Of a DNA stretch of 64,000 nucleotides, positions 25,471 through 35,248 are shown in pieces (the first letter of the stretch is position 1; every line of letters begins with the position of its first letter). The stretch covers positions 1 to 64,000 of the forward strand of contig NZ_SSNX01000006.1 of the NCBI RefSeq assembly GCF_004801415.1, written 5' to 3'. The translations under genes were made by a program, and so were the position numbers. This DNA is from Deinococcus sp. KSM4-11 (GTDB taxonomy: Bacteria > Deinococcota > Deinococci > Deinococcales > Deinococcaceae). Under the pieces are notes generated by a model. That model made no database searches, had not been told where the DNA came from, and saw only the letters and a list, made by a program, of their open reading frames with translations.

Positions 25471-27622
25471 TTAATTGCCGCTGGCCGCCGGAAGAAAGAT
25501 CTCGCTCGCAGACCTGGGCCGCGCAAACAGGTACCCCTGTCCCAGAGAACAGCCGAGTTGCTCAAGCGCCTCGCTCTCCTCCCGAGTTTCGATGCCCTCG
25601 CCAATCACCCCCAGCTTCAGGCTGTGAGCCAGGTCAATAATCGCCTTGACCACCGGAAAGTTGACCGACGTATCGCTTAAGCCCGTCACGAACGAGCGAT
25701 CGATTTTCAACAGGTTGATTGGAAATTGCACTAGGTAGCTCAGACTCGAAAACCCAGTCCCGAAGTCATCGATCGAGATGGTCACGCCCAGACGACGAAG
25801 CTCATGCATTCGCTCCACTGAGGTGGCAACGTCATCCATCACCAACCGCTCCGTGAGCTCCAATTCCAGTTGCTCCCCAGGAAGCCCGGTCTCGTGGAGG
25901 CAGGCAGCCACCATCTGAACGAAGTCAGCGTGTTGGAACTGCACCGATGAGACATTCACCGCGATCCGGACAGGCGGGTGCCCGGCCGCTCGCCAGCGCA
26001 CCCCCTGGAGGCAGGCTTCCCTCATCACCCACTCTCCGATCGGGATGATCAGACCCGTTTCTTCGGCGAGGGGGATAAAATCAGCCGGCGACACCACGCC
26101 CAGGTGCGGATGCCTCCACCGCAGCAGGGCCTCGACCCCGATCAGGGTCTGGCCCGCCAGCTGAACCTGGGACTGGTACAGCAGTTCAAGTTCGTTCTTC
26201 TCGACGGCCCGGCGCAAGTAGGTGATCAACTGAAATCGGTCGTAGGCGTGCCGACCCAGGACGGTTTCATACACCGCTATGTTCTGCTTATTGCTCTTGG
26301 CGTGATACATCGCCAGATCGGCGTTGCGTTGTAGGGTTTCGCTGTCACGACCACCTTCGGGCGTCAAACTGATTCCAATGGCGGCGGTGAGGTAGAGTTC
26401 CCGCTCTGCGACCAGAAAGGGAAGGGCGAAGCTGTCCAGGCAACGCTGCGCCACCTGCATCGCGTTCATTTGATTGGTGAACGGCAGAATGACTGTGAAT
26501 TCATCGCCGCTCATTCTCGCCAGAAGGTCACCCTGTCGCACGCATGCCAGCAGGCGCTGGGCCAGACTGACCAGCACTTGATCGCCTGCCAGATGACCCA
26601 GCGAGTCGTTGACGCCCTTGAAGTCGTTGACATCGATGTACAACAGGGCCATCGGACTTTCGGCCTTGAGTGCCACTTGAATGACTTCTTGAAGGTGTTC
26701 CCCAAACAGCACTCGGTTGGCCAACCCGGTCAGGGCGTCGTGTTTGGACTGGTAGACAAGGTGCTGAGACAGGACGTGGTGTTCGATCGCCACGGCCGCG
26801 AGGCGACTGGCTTTGTTCAAATCCTGCAGCACCTGCTCTGGAAAGGCACCTGGACGCTGGCCGTACAGCGCCATCGTGCCGAGGACGATGTTGGCGCCGT
26901 CGATGATGGGAAGCGAAGCGCAGGCGCGTAAATTGTTGGTGATCAGCAGGTTGAGGTGGTCGGCGCAACTGGGATTCGTCGTCACGTCCTCGACGACCAC
27001 CAGTTCGGCGTGCAAGGCGGCTGTCCCACAGATGCCTTCGCCCCCGCTGATGTCGAGGCCATCGATGGCCTGCCGAAACGCAGCCGGAAGGCTGGGAGCG
27101 GCACAGGTGTAGAGCCGCCCTTTGTCATTGAGGAGGATGGTGCAGGCATAGGTGGGCCACTGCCGTTCGAGCATCGCGGCGGTCTGCTGCAAAATGGCAT
27201 TCAGGTCTTTTCCCTGGACTGTCATCTCCAGGATTTCGTTGCGGTCACTCTGGGCCTGCTCTTCCACTTTTTTGGCGTTGATGTTGTACGAATACACGGT
27301 GAGGCCAGCAGCGTAAGGATAGAACCGAATCTCGAACCATTCCCGTTGGACTTCGCCAAATATCTCTATGGACGCAGCTTGCTGTTCACGTACTGCCGCA
27401 TGAAAGTGAGGAGACAATAGGGTCTCTAGCGGTTCTGGGAGGACAGTCCAGAGGCTCTGACCCTGCAGCGTTTCACTGGGTTGGCCCAGGAAAGCGGCCA
27501 TCCGAGAGTTGACATACAGCAGGCGCCATTCGTTGTCCACCGAGAGGCAGGCTTCCTGAACGCTTTCCAGGATGTTCTGGATGAGTGTGGCGTTCGTCAG
27601 TGTCTGGTGTTGAGAGTTGTGC
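25471..27622 (-). pseudogene. PAS-GAF-GGDEF-EAL protein, C-terminal part of a gene split by IS3
   Basis: Reading from the IS3 junction: NSQHQTLTNATLIQNILESV begins a PAS domain (SVDNEWRLLYVNSRMAAFLGQ), then a GAF domain (LDISGGEGICGTAALHAELVVVEDV), then a GGDEF domain with SGDEF in place of GGDEF (LLARMSGDEFTVILPF). An EAL domain closes it with IGVEALLRWRHP, NVSSVQFQ and DDFGTGFSSLSYL. The 5' end of the gene lies at 28847-29224. Joining the parts and removing one GTGC copy restores an open frame, so the insertion is the only visible lesion. It would make or break cyclic di-GMP. SGDEF suggests the cyclase may be weak while the phosphodiesterase residues look intact. Confidence 0.88.
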
Positions 27623-27700
27623 TGACCTGAACCCGGAAAACCTGTCCACGTGAGAATGCAGGGTCTGGCACACTTGGGGCATCCCCCCTGGAGGCCAGCC

Positions 27701-27967
27701 ATGCGAGGAAAACGCTTCACCGAGGAACAGATCGCTTTCGCCCTGAAACAAGCCGAAACTGGTGTCTCCGTCCCGGACGTCTGCCGGAAGATGGGCGTCG
27801 CCGAGTCGACGTTTTACAACTGGAAGCGGAAGTTCAGTGGGCTGGGGGTCAGCGAGTTACGCCGGCTGAGACAGCTCGAAGAGGAACACCGCAAGCTGGG
27901 GCAGCTGGTGGCCGATCTGAGCCTGGACAAGGTCATGCTCCAGGACGTGATTCAAAAAAAGCTCTGA
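27701..27967 (+). CDS. IS3-family transposase OrfA
   Basis: The 88-residue product MRGKRFTEEQIAFALKQAET contains the helix-turn-helix VSVPDVCRKMGVAESTFYNWKRKFSG and a leucine-zipper-like segment (LRRLRQLEEEHRKLGQLVADLSLDKVML). It binds the IS ends. The stop at 27965-27967 follows CAA-AAA-AAG, and a -1 slip there enters the orfB frame, as is usual in IS3 elements. A GGAGG ribosome site precedes ATG 27701. Confidence 0.9.
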   Translation: MRGKRFTEEQIAFALKQAETGVSVPDVCRKMGVAESTFYNWKRKFSGLGVSELRRLRQLEEEHRKLGQLVADLSLDKVMLQDVIQKKL

Positions 27968-27984
27968 AGCCGGCCCAGCGGCGC

Positions 27985-28819
27985 GTGCTGGTCGATCACC
28001 TGCAGTCGGGCTACCCTGGCAGTGAACGGCGCGCATGCGCCGTTCTGAACGGGTGGCGCAACGTGTACCGGTATCGAGGAACACCTCGGCCAGAAGAGCA
28101 ACTTCTCCTGAAAAGGATGACCGAGATCGGGCACACCCGAATTCGGTATGGGTACCGGCGGATTCACGTACTGATGGCTCGTGAGGGCTGGCACATCAAC
28201 CACAAGCGTTTCTTTCGGCTGTACCAGCTGGCGGGCCTGAGGGGCGCGGATGAAGCGACCCCGACGCCATGTGAGTGCGGCACGTCGTGCCGCACAGCCA
28301 CCACCACAACAGCCCAATGAAGTGTGGTCGATGGACTTCGTGTCAGATGCGCTCTTTAACGGGAAGCGGTTTCGGACGTTGACCCTCCTGGACGTGTTCA
28401 CGCGGGAATGCCTGGCCATTCATGTGGACACGAACATGACAGGTGAGCGGGTCGTCGAGGTCGTACGAGAAGTCAGCCGGCACCTCGGGGTGCCGGCGCG
28501 GATCCAGGTCGACAACGGCAGCGAATTCATCAGCAAGGTGCTTGATCTCTGGGCCTACCAGAATGGCGTGACCTTAGATTTTTCTCGTCCTGGACTGCCT
28601 CAGGATAATGCGCACATTGAGTCGCTGGGCGGGAGTTTCCGCGATGAATGCCTGAATATCCACTGGTTTCTGTCGCTGGACGACGCAGCGGAGAAGATCG
28701 AAACCTGGAGGGGCGACTATAATGACCTCAGGCCGCACTCCTCGCTGGAAAATCTTGCGCCCAGCGCATATCGAGCCAGGATTGCCTCGACCCTTCGCCC
28801 GTCAGACCCGCCAACCTGA
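27985..28819 (+). pseudogene. IS3-family transposase OrfB, frameshifted
   Basis: The frame entered from orfA reads VLVDHLQSGYPGSERRACAV and on to RIRYGYRRIHVLMAREGWHINHKRFFRLYQLAGLRG. It then needs a one-base correction near 28240-28250 to continue as KRPRRHVSAARRAAQP, PNEVWSMDFVSDALFNGKRFR (first catalytic Asp), QVDNGSEFISK (second Asp) and QDNAHIESLGGSFRDECLN (Glu). An extra base in the GGGGCGCGG run explains it. The integrase core is complete after that point, but the copy should be unable to make full transposase. Confidence 0.82.
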
Positions 28820-28846
28820 CCTGGCCACAATTCTGGGATCGGCTCA

Positions 28847-29224
28847 GTGCAGTTCAGTGATGTTTTCATGGATGAGCATTAACAGGGGGGCATCGGTAAA
28901 GGGCGTGACACACAGTCGGAACCAGCGGTGTTCGTGGGTGGAATGGCAGGGATAGACCTGGAAATACTCTGCCATCTCGCCGGAAATGACTTTGCGTATG
29001 CCCTCCGCTGCCGCTTGTCCATCCGTTGATTGGCCTGTTTCACAGGCCTGCAGGTAATTGCTGCCCACTGCAGCGTGAGGGGGCAACAGGCCATTGTCGT
29101 GGTTAAACCGGTGCCAGGCTTGATTGACTTCAACGATCAAACCGCCATGGTCGAGCACAGCCAGAGCGGAAGGGACGGCGTCGAGTGCTGCGTGATGAAG
29201 CTGAAATGCCTGAGCGTGACTCAT
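28847..29224 (-). pseudogene. PAS domain, N-terminal part of the IS3-split GGDEF-EAL gene
   Basis: ATG 29224 follows AAAGGAACGT and reads MSHAQAFQLHHAALDAVPSA and on to a PAS domain (LAVLDHGGLIVEVNQAWHRFNHDNGLL) that ends HENITELH at the IS3 junction. Its continuation is NSQHQTLTNAT in the fragment at 25471-27622. On its own it could give a short PAS protein of about 125 residues with a few IS-encoded residues at the end. ATG 29266 is a possible alternative start. Confidence 0.85.
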
Positions 29225-29495
29225 ACGTTCCTTTGGCGCGCCAAGGAACGGAGACGCAGGGATCATCTTTCCTGGGCTCAACCTTACATCATGGACGACA
29301 GACGATCCTGCAAAATTCTTGATTTGAACGAAAAGTATGAAGGCATCCAGGAGCCGACTCCTCGCATTCTGACGACCAGTCAACAGTGGTGACCTGAACG
29401 AAAAGCCGACTCCTGTACGGGGTATCCGCGATGAAGGGCTTCACACTTCAGAGAATTTCGCGCCGAGTCCAAAGCGACTCAAGTGCCACCGGCTC

Positions 29496-30347
29496 GGTTA
29501 TGGCACGTTGTTCGAGGAGGGTGACGCGGTGCTCAGTGATCAGAAGTTGTCAGGGTATCGATTCCCCCTCGCGGTCATCGGCTACGCCGTCTGGCTGTAT
29601 CACCGGTTCACGCTGAGCTCCCGGAATGTCGAAGAACTGCTGCTGGAACGTGGGATCTGCGTGACCCGGGAAGCGATCCGCCCCTGGTGCATCACCTTCA
29701 GTGACCTGTTCGCCCAGGGCCTGCGCCACCGGGAACCCCGACGGGGTTCCCGGTGGCATCTCGACGTTTGGGCTTGTGGATGTCGGAGGCGTCAACCCCT
29801 GGTTGTGGCGAGCCGCCCTGGAGCATGGCGCTGTGCTGGACGTCTTCCTTCAGCGCCACCGTGACACAGAGGCGGCCAAGACCGTCTTCAGCCGGCTGGT
29901 GGGAGAGCATGGTGTTCCGCTCACGGTGCACACCGACACGCTCTGGAGGTACCGGGCAGCCCTTCGCACGCTTCCCGTGCTCCACAGCGTGGAGCACGTT
30001 GAGGTCGGGTCCACGGCGCACTGCAGTACCCTCGTAGAGCACTCCCATCGGCCCACACGCCGACAAGAGCGGCAGCGGGCAGGCGTCCTCATGGGCGTCC
30101 GTTCTGCCCAAGAAGCAGCGAGGATTCAGGTCACGACATCGAGCTCAGGGATGCCTTGACCTACACGCCAGAAGCACGAATCTGCACCACTCGGCCCGCT
30201 GTACCGTTCCCGCGCATCATCGTCGTCACCACCCACAACGGGCATTCGTGCTCTGGCGCGACGTCGTGAAGCAGGTGGCCTGAACTTCAGGCCACCTGCT
30301 TCACTGGGTCTCCTTCATTGCCCTGGCGGCAATAACTTGCCACAACC
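29496..30347 (+). mobile_element. IS6-type element, family 2 copy E, 852 bp, degenerate
   Basis: The left end is GGTTATGGCACGTTG and the right end is the inverse of GGTTGTGGCAAGTTAT. The length is 852 bp, 44 more than the intact 808-bp family 2 copies. The flanks ACCGGCTC and CTGGCCAT do not match. From about 75 bp inward it is almost base-for-base equal to copy F at 42369-43220, but the first 75 bp differ at about 20 sites. Confidence 0.85.
29529..30283 (+). pseudogene. IS6-family transposase, frameshifted (copy E)
   Basis: The frame starts VLSDQKLSGYRFPLAVIGYA and runs to REPRRGSRWHLDVWACGC. The expected HLDE-x-x-VDVGGVNPWLWR then appears in another frame, so bases are missing near 29760. 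The second part (LDVFLQRHRDTEAAK, VHTDTLWRYRAAL, LVEHSHRPTRRQERQ) breaks again at about 30075, where an insertion of about 45 bases encodes RAGVLMGVRSAQEA. The C-terminus resumes in a third frame up to the stop at 30281. It cannot make a full transposase. Confidence 0.85.
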
Positions 30348-30467
30348 CTGGCCATGGAGGGCGAGCGGCAGTTTGCTGGCCTTCAGGACTTCCTGTGGTG
30401 CGTCCACGCCCTGACCGCTGAACGGCGGCTCTCCCGGTACATGTACCTGGCCCGCAAGCCAGACTGA
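30348..30467 (+). pseudogene. C-terminal fragment of an unidentified gene next to IS6 copy E
   Basis: Open from the IS end, 39 codons read LAMEGERQFAGLQDFLWCVH then ALTAERRLSRYMYLARKPD and TGA. The amphipathic helical style suggests a real protein end, but the family is unknown. An ATG at 30354 also exists, so a tiny separate gene cannot be excluded. Confidence 0.25.
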
Positions 30468-30633
30468 CCGGACTGAGGCAAAGTGCCTCGGTACGCCGGG
30501 GCATGGAGCGGACGAGAGGGGATCTCGTCCTCAGGCCGGCATCCGTGAGCGACTGAACCGGCGCTACGCTGCCACATGGGTAGGCGCGGATAATGCAGGG
30601 GCGCGGTCGCAGCTCCCCAGCGGCAGATCGGGC

Positions 30634-31650
30634 CTAGATGCCGGAAACGCGCCGCCGCACCTCGCGTCCGATTTCGGGAATGGCGCTGTCAGGAAAAGGC
30701 GAGACGCAGCTCACGTTGATCTCGCACAGGGTGTACTTGTCAGGATACCGCGAATACGGATCATCAATGAAGAAATCAGCGTCCCACAGCACGGGCAGCG
30801 CATCCGCTTCGACCCCGCAGCGCTGCATGAGCTGACCCACCCAGCGTTCTTCCATCAGCCGCTTCAAATCGCTGAACAGGCCACACTGCGCAGAATAGTA
30901 GTGGCGCCGGCTGGGCATCACGGGGACGGCGCCGCTCGGGTACAGGGCGATGATTTCCTGGTAGCCGAACCCGGCCACCCGGTCGCCGCACAGGTAGCAG
31001 CGCACCATGCCGTTGGTGATGTTGGCATTCCAGGCCTGGTTGATCAGCGGCTGACCCTGGGCGAACAGGTTCTCGAACCGGGCATAGAACGCCTCGGCGC
31101 TCAGATGTTCGACCTCCGCGCCACGGTGCGCGTGTAGCACCGACAGTCCGTCTTCTCCCGGCACCTGTGACACCTTGTAAATCCCGTTGCCACCGTCCCC
31201 GCGAAAGCGCTTGAGCACACGGCTGTGCGAGCCTGCGAAGGAATCCGCGAAGCGCGTGACGAAATCTGAGAAGTCGGGGTAGAGCTCCACGTCGGAACCC
31301 CAGTCCATCTCGCGGGTTTCGTACAGCACCCGCTTGGTTCCGATGCGCTGAATGGTATCGGGGTGGGTGCTCACCATGACCCCGGCCCGGCTCACCTCCA
31401 GCAACAGCGCATCGAGGACGCGGCGATCCTCGCCGTTTTCAAGTGGATTCACCCAGACCAGCAGGGCGTCGAGGTGCTGAAGCGGTGCCCGCAACGCCTC
31501 GGCGCGGGCGTTGTTGTAGACGATGGATTCGACCCGCAGCCCGTCAGCGCCAAGTGCTTCGGCCAGCGCCCGGTATTTCTCGTCGGTGAAGACGCTGCGG
31601 GCCAGGTCGTCCTGACCGGAGATCATCATCCCAATGGTGGGTGTCATCAT
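30634..31650 (-). CDS. Cj0069 family protein, ATP-grasp-like
   Basis: ATG 31650 has an ideal GAGGAGG site upstream, so the start is MMTPTIGMMISGQDDLARSV and not an earlier GTG-type codon. The 338-residue product contains LDALLVWVNPLENGEDRRVLDALL, MVSTHPDTIQRIGTKRVLYETREMDWGSD, RVLKRFRGDGGNGIYKV and TLCEINVSCVSPFPDSAIP. The pattern of a Lys in KRVLYET, RGDGGNG as a glycine-rich loop and a late CEINVS acidic/Asn motif fits an ATP-grasp fold as described for Cj0069-type proteins. The substrate is unknown. The neighbours on both sides are IS scars. Confidence 0.75.
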   Translation of the reverse strand: MMTPTIGMMISGQDDLARSVFTDEKYRALAEALGADGLRVESIVYNNARAEALRAPLQHLDALLVWVNPLENGEDRRVLDALLLEVSRAGVMVSTHPDTIQRIGTKRVLYETREMDWGSDVELYPDFSDFVTRFADSFAGSHSRVLKRFRGDGGNGIYKVSQVPGEDGLSVLHAHRGAEVEHLSAEAFYARFENLFAQGQPLINQAWNANITNGMVRCYLCGDRVAGFGYQEIIALYPSGAVPVMPSRRHYYSAQCGLFSDLKRLMEERWVGQLMQRCGVEADALPVLWDADFFIDDPYSRYPDKYTLCEINVSCVSPFPDSAIPEIGREVRRRVSGI

Positions 31651-31860
31651 ACAGCCTCCTCTGTCCACCGCTCCACGCCGGTAGACGGGACGTCATCTGA
31701 GCAGCGGCGAACCTGTGAGTCGAATACGCCCAGTTCCCGAGGACAGCAGCCGTCGTTGTTCGAGTGATGGAGGACGTGCAGGCGCCCCTCTGGCCTGTTC
31801 CAAGAGCAAGGGCGATTGATCACGGCGCTGGGGTAAGGGTGCGTTTTCATCCCCCCTTAC

Positions 31861-31995
31861 ATCCTGTCGTATTCCGGTGGCGGGCAGTACATCTACGTGT
31901 GGAAGACGGATCCCAGCTGGTCGAACACGTGCCGCAAGCTGACGGTGACGCTGAAGGATGGCAGCAGTCAGGTCGCGTACTTCAAGTTCCGCTGA
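31861..31995 (+). pseudogene. C-terminal stump of a secreted Ig-like domain protein
   Basis: The frame reads ILSYSGGGQYIYVWKTDPSW then SNTCRKLTVTLKDGSSQVAYFKFR and TGA. The signature Y-x-Y-x-WKTD-x-x-W-x-x-TCR-x-L-x-VTLKDG-x-x-x-x-AxFxFR is the end of a C-terminal beta domain common on secreted esterases and surface proteins of Deinococcus and actinobacteria. No upstream part is visible in the 180 bases before it. The IS6 copy G starts one base after the stop, so the upstream gene was lost in a rearrangement. Confidence 0.6.
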
Positions 31996-31996
31996 G

Positions 31997-32804
31997 GGTT
32001 GTGGCAAGTTGTTGGCTTCAAGACTGCAGAGAAGCGTCAGAAACGCAGGCGGCCTGAACTTCAGGCCGCTTCCTGTACCACTGTGCGCCAGATGTCGAAC
32101 GCCTGTTTCTGCTGGTAAGGACGATGATGAGCGGGAACGGTGCAACTGGCCGGATGGTGCAGATTCGTGATGCGAGCGTGCAGGTTGAGGAACCCTTGTG
32201 CTCGTGGTCGTGACCTGAACCCGCATTGCTGACGCTCCTGTCGGCGTGTGGGACGATGGGACTGCTCAATCAGGTTGTTGCAACGGGCCGTGACAACCTG
32301 GACGTGCTCCACAGCGTGGAGCACAGGAAGCTCGCGAAGAGCGGCACCGTAACTCCACAGCTTGTCGGTGTGCACCGTGACGGGGACGCCATATTCACCC
32401 AGCAGCCGGACGAAGAAGGACTTGGCCGCTTCAGTGTCCCGGTGGCGCTGAAGGAACACGTCCAGCACTGCACCGTGTTCATCGACGGCTCGCCACAACC
32501 AGTGTGTAACGCCCCCGACGTCCATGTACATTTCGTCGAGATACCACCGGGAACCCCGTCGGGGTTCCCGGTGGCGCAGTCCCTGGGCAAACAGATCGCT
32601 GAACTTGATGCACCACGTGCGAATGGATCCGCGGGTGACGGCAATTCCTCGTTCCAGCAAGAGTTCTTCGACGTCCCGATAACTCAGCGTAAATCGGTGG
32701 TAGAGCCACACGGCATACCCGATGACCTCAAGCGGGAACCGGTAGCCGGGGAGCTTGTGACCACTCAACACCGCGCCAACCTACCAAACCAACTTGCCAC
32801 AACC
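31997..32804 (-). mobile_element. IS6-type element, family 2 copy G, 808 bp
   Basis: The ends are GGTTGTGGCAAGTTGTTGG and the inverse AACTTGCCACAACC. The flanks CCGCTGAG and AGTGGTAC do not match. It is almost identical to copy I at 58172-58979, with about six base differences including the inverted hairpin loop. Confidence 0.9.
32061..32771 (-). CDS. IS6-family transposase (family 2, copy G)
   Basis: The 236-residue product begins MLSGHKLPGYRFPLEVIGYAV and carries the DDE residues in YLDEMYMDVGGVTHWLWR, VHTDKLWSYGAALREL and ARCNNLIEQSHRPTRRQ. The length is the same as family 1, but the sequence is clearly distinct (about half the residues differ). It is intact and presumably active, so it could supply transposase in trans to the degenerate family 2 copies E, F and H. 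Confidence 0.92.
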   Translation of the reverse strand: MLSGHKLPGYRFPLEVIGYAVWLYHRFTLSYRDVEELLLERGIAVTRGSIRTWCIKFSDLFAQGLRHREPRRGSRWYLDEMYMDVGGVTHWLWRAVDEHGAVLDVFLQRHRDTEAAKSFFVRLLGEYGVPVTVHTDKLWSYGAALRELPVLHAVEHVQVVTARCNNLIEQSHRPTRRQERQQCGFRSRPRAQGFLNLHARITNLHHPASCTVPAHHRPYQQKQAFDIWRTVVQEAA

Positions 32805-32843
32805 AGTGGTACCGTCCTGTTCTACCTGGACGGCTTGGCCAAG

Positions 32844-35213
32844 CTACCTGCCGTCTCCAGCCCAGTCATCGCGGTGCACCGGAACCATCAGCGTCAGGGC
32901 GCTGGTCTCCGGTCGACCGCTCTCACTCCTTTGCCGGTCAAGCAACATTGCCGGTTGTGGCCGTCCAAAGAGGTATCCCTGTCCCATATCGCATCCCAAC
33001 GTGCGCAGGATTTCGGACTGTCCGGTCTCCTCGATGCCTTCGGCCACTACGGTCAGGCCCAACCCATGTGCCATGGTCACCATGGCTTGCACGAGTGTGA
33101 CGTTGAGAGTGTCCATCGCCTTGACGAATGACCGATCCACTTTCAACACCTGAACCGGAAGCTGTTGCAGGTAGCTCAAACTCGAATATCCCGTGCCGAA
33201 ATCGTCCAAGGCCACGCGGATGCCAAAGGCGCTGAGTTCTCGCAAGGTGGCCACTGAACGGGTCATGTCCGTGATCAATGCGCTCTCCGTCAGTTCAAGC
33301 ACCAGTGCGTCCCCGGGGAGATCGCGTTCGGTGAGGATGGCCACGAGGCTAGCTACAAAGCCCTCACGCAGGAACTGCATGGCCGAGACGTTCACCGTAA
33401 CGTAGATGGTCGGCCAGTCAGCGTTACGCCACGTTCTGATCTGTGCCAACGCGGTGTGCAAGACCCAGTCTCCCAAGGGGTCAATCAATCCGTGCGCTTC
33501 GGCCACCGGAATAAATTTTGCCGGCGGTACAGCACCAAGGACTGGAGACGTCCAGCGCAGGAGCGCCTCGTACCCGACCACGACTCCATCCACAAGTCGA
33601 ACAATGGGCTGGTAATGAACCTCAAACTCACCCCGGGTGAGCGCCAGGCGGAGGTGGGTGTCCAGACGCACTTGCTCAACCGCCGTCAGGGTGTCCTGTT
33701 CGTCGTACCAGCACCACGTGGCCTTCCCGTGTCGTTTGGCCTGGTACATCGCGATATCCGCCTGTTTCAGGGCTATGTCAGCGTCGTGCGTCTCCGTGGG
33801 GCACACCGTGAGACCAATGCTCGCTGTCAGGAAAACCTCCTGTCCCTCAATCGTTACAGGGAGAGAAACGGCTTTCAGGATACGCTCAGCGACTCGTGTG
33901 GCCTCATCTGCGTGCCTCAGCCCCGTCAGAACCACCACGAATTCGTCTCCACCGACGCGGGCCAAGATATCCCCGACCCCGACTGTGCCAACCAGCCGGT
34001 GGGCCATCTCTTTAAGAACGTGGTCTCCGGCGGGGTGACCGAGGGAATCGTTGACGAGCTTCATCCGGTCAAGATCGAGGAATAGGACGGCGACAAGCTG
34101 TTCACGGTGGCTGGCCGTGCTAATTGACTCGGCTAGGTAGCGCTGGAGGTTGACCCGGTTGAACAGCCCCGTCAGGTGATCATGTTCTGCTTGATAAGCC
34201 AGGCAGCGGTGCAGGCGTGTATTGTCCACAAGGCCCAGCACTTGGCGGAGGAGGACGAGAAGGGTGACGATCGCCAGGGTGGGATTGATCTCAACCCCGT
34301 TCTTCAAGCTGGGGTCATGGAGCATGAAGAACACGGCATATACCACGACTATGGCCGCGTTGGGTAGCAAGAGATGCTCTGTGCCCGTGCGCACAGGCCC
34401 AGTCCGCGTCCTAGAGGCCTCATGCGTGGTACCCGCGCCCACCCGGCCCATAAAGGCAGCAATACCGAAGCACACTGCGCCCCACGACCACAGGGTGTCG
34501 AGGAGCTGTCCCAGTTCGTAGAGGTTTTTGCTGGTGCGGTAAGCGTAAAGGAGATCCGCCAAGAGGAAAAGCCCGAGACCCAGAGCCAGCATCCCCAGTT
34601 GACGAACCGTCAGGTGCCGGGGTCGCCAGAGCATCAAGCTGAGCAGCAGCGCGCACAGGGCCAGATCCGTGATCGGATAAGCGAGCGCAATCGACAGTGC
34701 GAACGCCTGTCCCTGGTAGGCTTCGGCCGTCGCCCGGACATCGAGTACCCACAGCAAGTCCCCGCACGCCAGCACGACGATCATGATGTCAAGCAGGAAA
34801 CTGGCGTTCTGCAGCCTGCCGTGAATCAAGCGTGGGAAGTGCGCGATTCCCAACACGAAGCAGGGAATCAGGGCCAGATACCCCACGTCAGCCAGGGATG
34901 GGAACGGATTGGTCTTCGTCGCGATGTACAGGCAGGTGTACACCATCTGTCCAAGACCCCAACTGAAAATCCCAAGAGCCAGCCACCCCCAGGCCCGGCG
35001 TTCGGGGCCCGTATGCCGCCGTGCGGTCTGCAGAGTGAGCGCAGCACTAAGTGCGTAAATGGGGAAATAGATGAGGTTGCCAAGATAGGGGCGTAGAGAC
35101 TCCGGGCCAGCGCCGGTCATCACCCACATTAGATGGAGGGTGGCGCACCCGATGAGGAGCAGAAGCAAGGAGTGCTGGCGCAGAAGAGGTTTCATGAATG
35201 CCACGCTCAGCAT
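32844..35213 (-). CDS. Membrane-anchored GGDEF-EAL cyclic di-GMP protein
   Basis: The product is 789 residues. The N-terminal 250 residues hold about eight to nine membrane helices (LLLLLIGCATLHLMWVM, LIYFPIYALSAALTL, LMLALGLGLFLLADLLYAY). A GGDEF domain follows with the intact motif RVGGDEFVVVL near 420, then an EAL domain with VGYEALLRW near 547, VNVSAMQFLREGF and DDFGTGYSSLSYLQQL. Both active-site motifs are preserved, so the protein could make or degrade cyclic di-GMP according to an input sensed by the membrane part. M7 (MKPLLRQHS) is an alternative start. The stop codon is 40 bases from IS6 copy G and the start is 36 bases from another IS6 scar. Confidence 0.9.
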   Translation of the reverse strand: MLSVAFMKPLLRQHSLLLLLIGCATLHLMWVMTGAGPESLRPYLGNLIYFPIYALSAALTLQTARRHTGPERRAWGWLALGIFSWGLGQMVYTCLYIATKTNPFPSLADVGYLALIPCFVLGIAHFPRLIHGRLQNASFLLDIMIVVLACGDLLWVLDVRATAEAYQGQAFALSIALAYPITDLALCALLLSLMLWRPRHLTVRQLGMLALGLGLFLLADLLYAYRTSKNLYELGQLLDTLWSWGAVCFGIAAFMGRVGAGTTHEASRTRTGPVRTGTEHLLLPNAAIVVVYAVFFMLHDPSLKNGVEINPTLAIVTLLVLLRQVLGLVDNTRLHRCLAYQAEHDHLTGLFNRVNLQRYLAESISTASHREQLVAVLFLDLDRMKLVNDSLGHPAGDHVLKEMAHRLVGTVGVGDILARVGGDEFVVVLTGLRHADEATRVAERILKAVSLPVTIEGQEVFLTASIGLTVCPTETHDADIALKQADIAMYQAKRHGKATWCWYDEQDTLTAVEQVRLDTHLRLALTRGEFEVHYQPIVRLVDGVVVGYEALLRWTSPVLGAVPPAKFIPVAEAHGLIDPLGDWVLHTALAQIRTWRNADWPTIYVTVNVSAMQFLREGFVASLVAILTERDLPGDALVLELTESALITDMTRSVATLRELSAFGIRVALDDFGTGYSSLSYLQQLPVQVLKVDRSFVKAMDTLNVTLVQAMVTMAHGLGLTVVAEGIEETGQSEILRTLGCDMGQGYLFGRPQPAMLLDRQRSESGRPETSALTLMVPVHRDDWAGDGR

Positions 35214-35248
35214 GACAGGGGTGCTCTCACCGCTGCCTTACGCCTAAC

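Larger units (their letters stand above)
27623..28846 (+). mobile_element. IS3-family element (IS407-like), 1224 bp, GTGC target duplication
   Basis: The left end TGACCTGAACCCGGAAAA and the inverse of the right end TGAGCCGATCCCAGAA form imperfect inverted repeats (TGAxCxGAxCCCxGAA). GTGC occurs directly outside both ends (27619-27622 and 28847-28850), a 4-bp target duplication typical of the subgroup. The element contains orfA and orfB joined by an A7G slippery run. It inserted into a GGDEF-EAL gene. Confidence 0.88.

Noticed and set aside
27623..28846. IS3 element as intact and active
   Set aside because: orfB needs a one-base correction near 28240-28250 in addition to the programmed slip, so the copy is probably dead.
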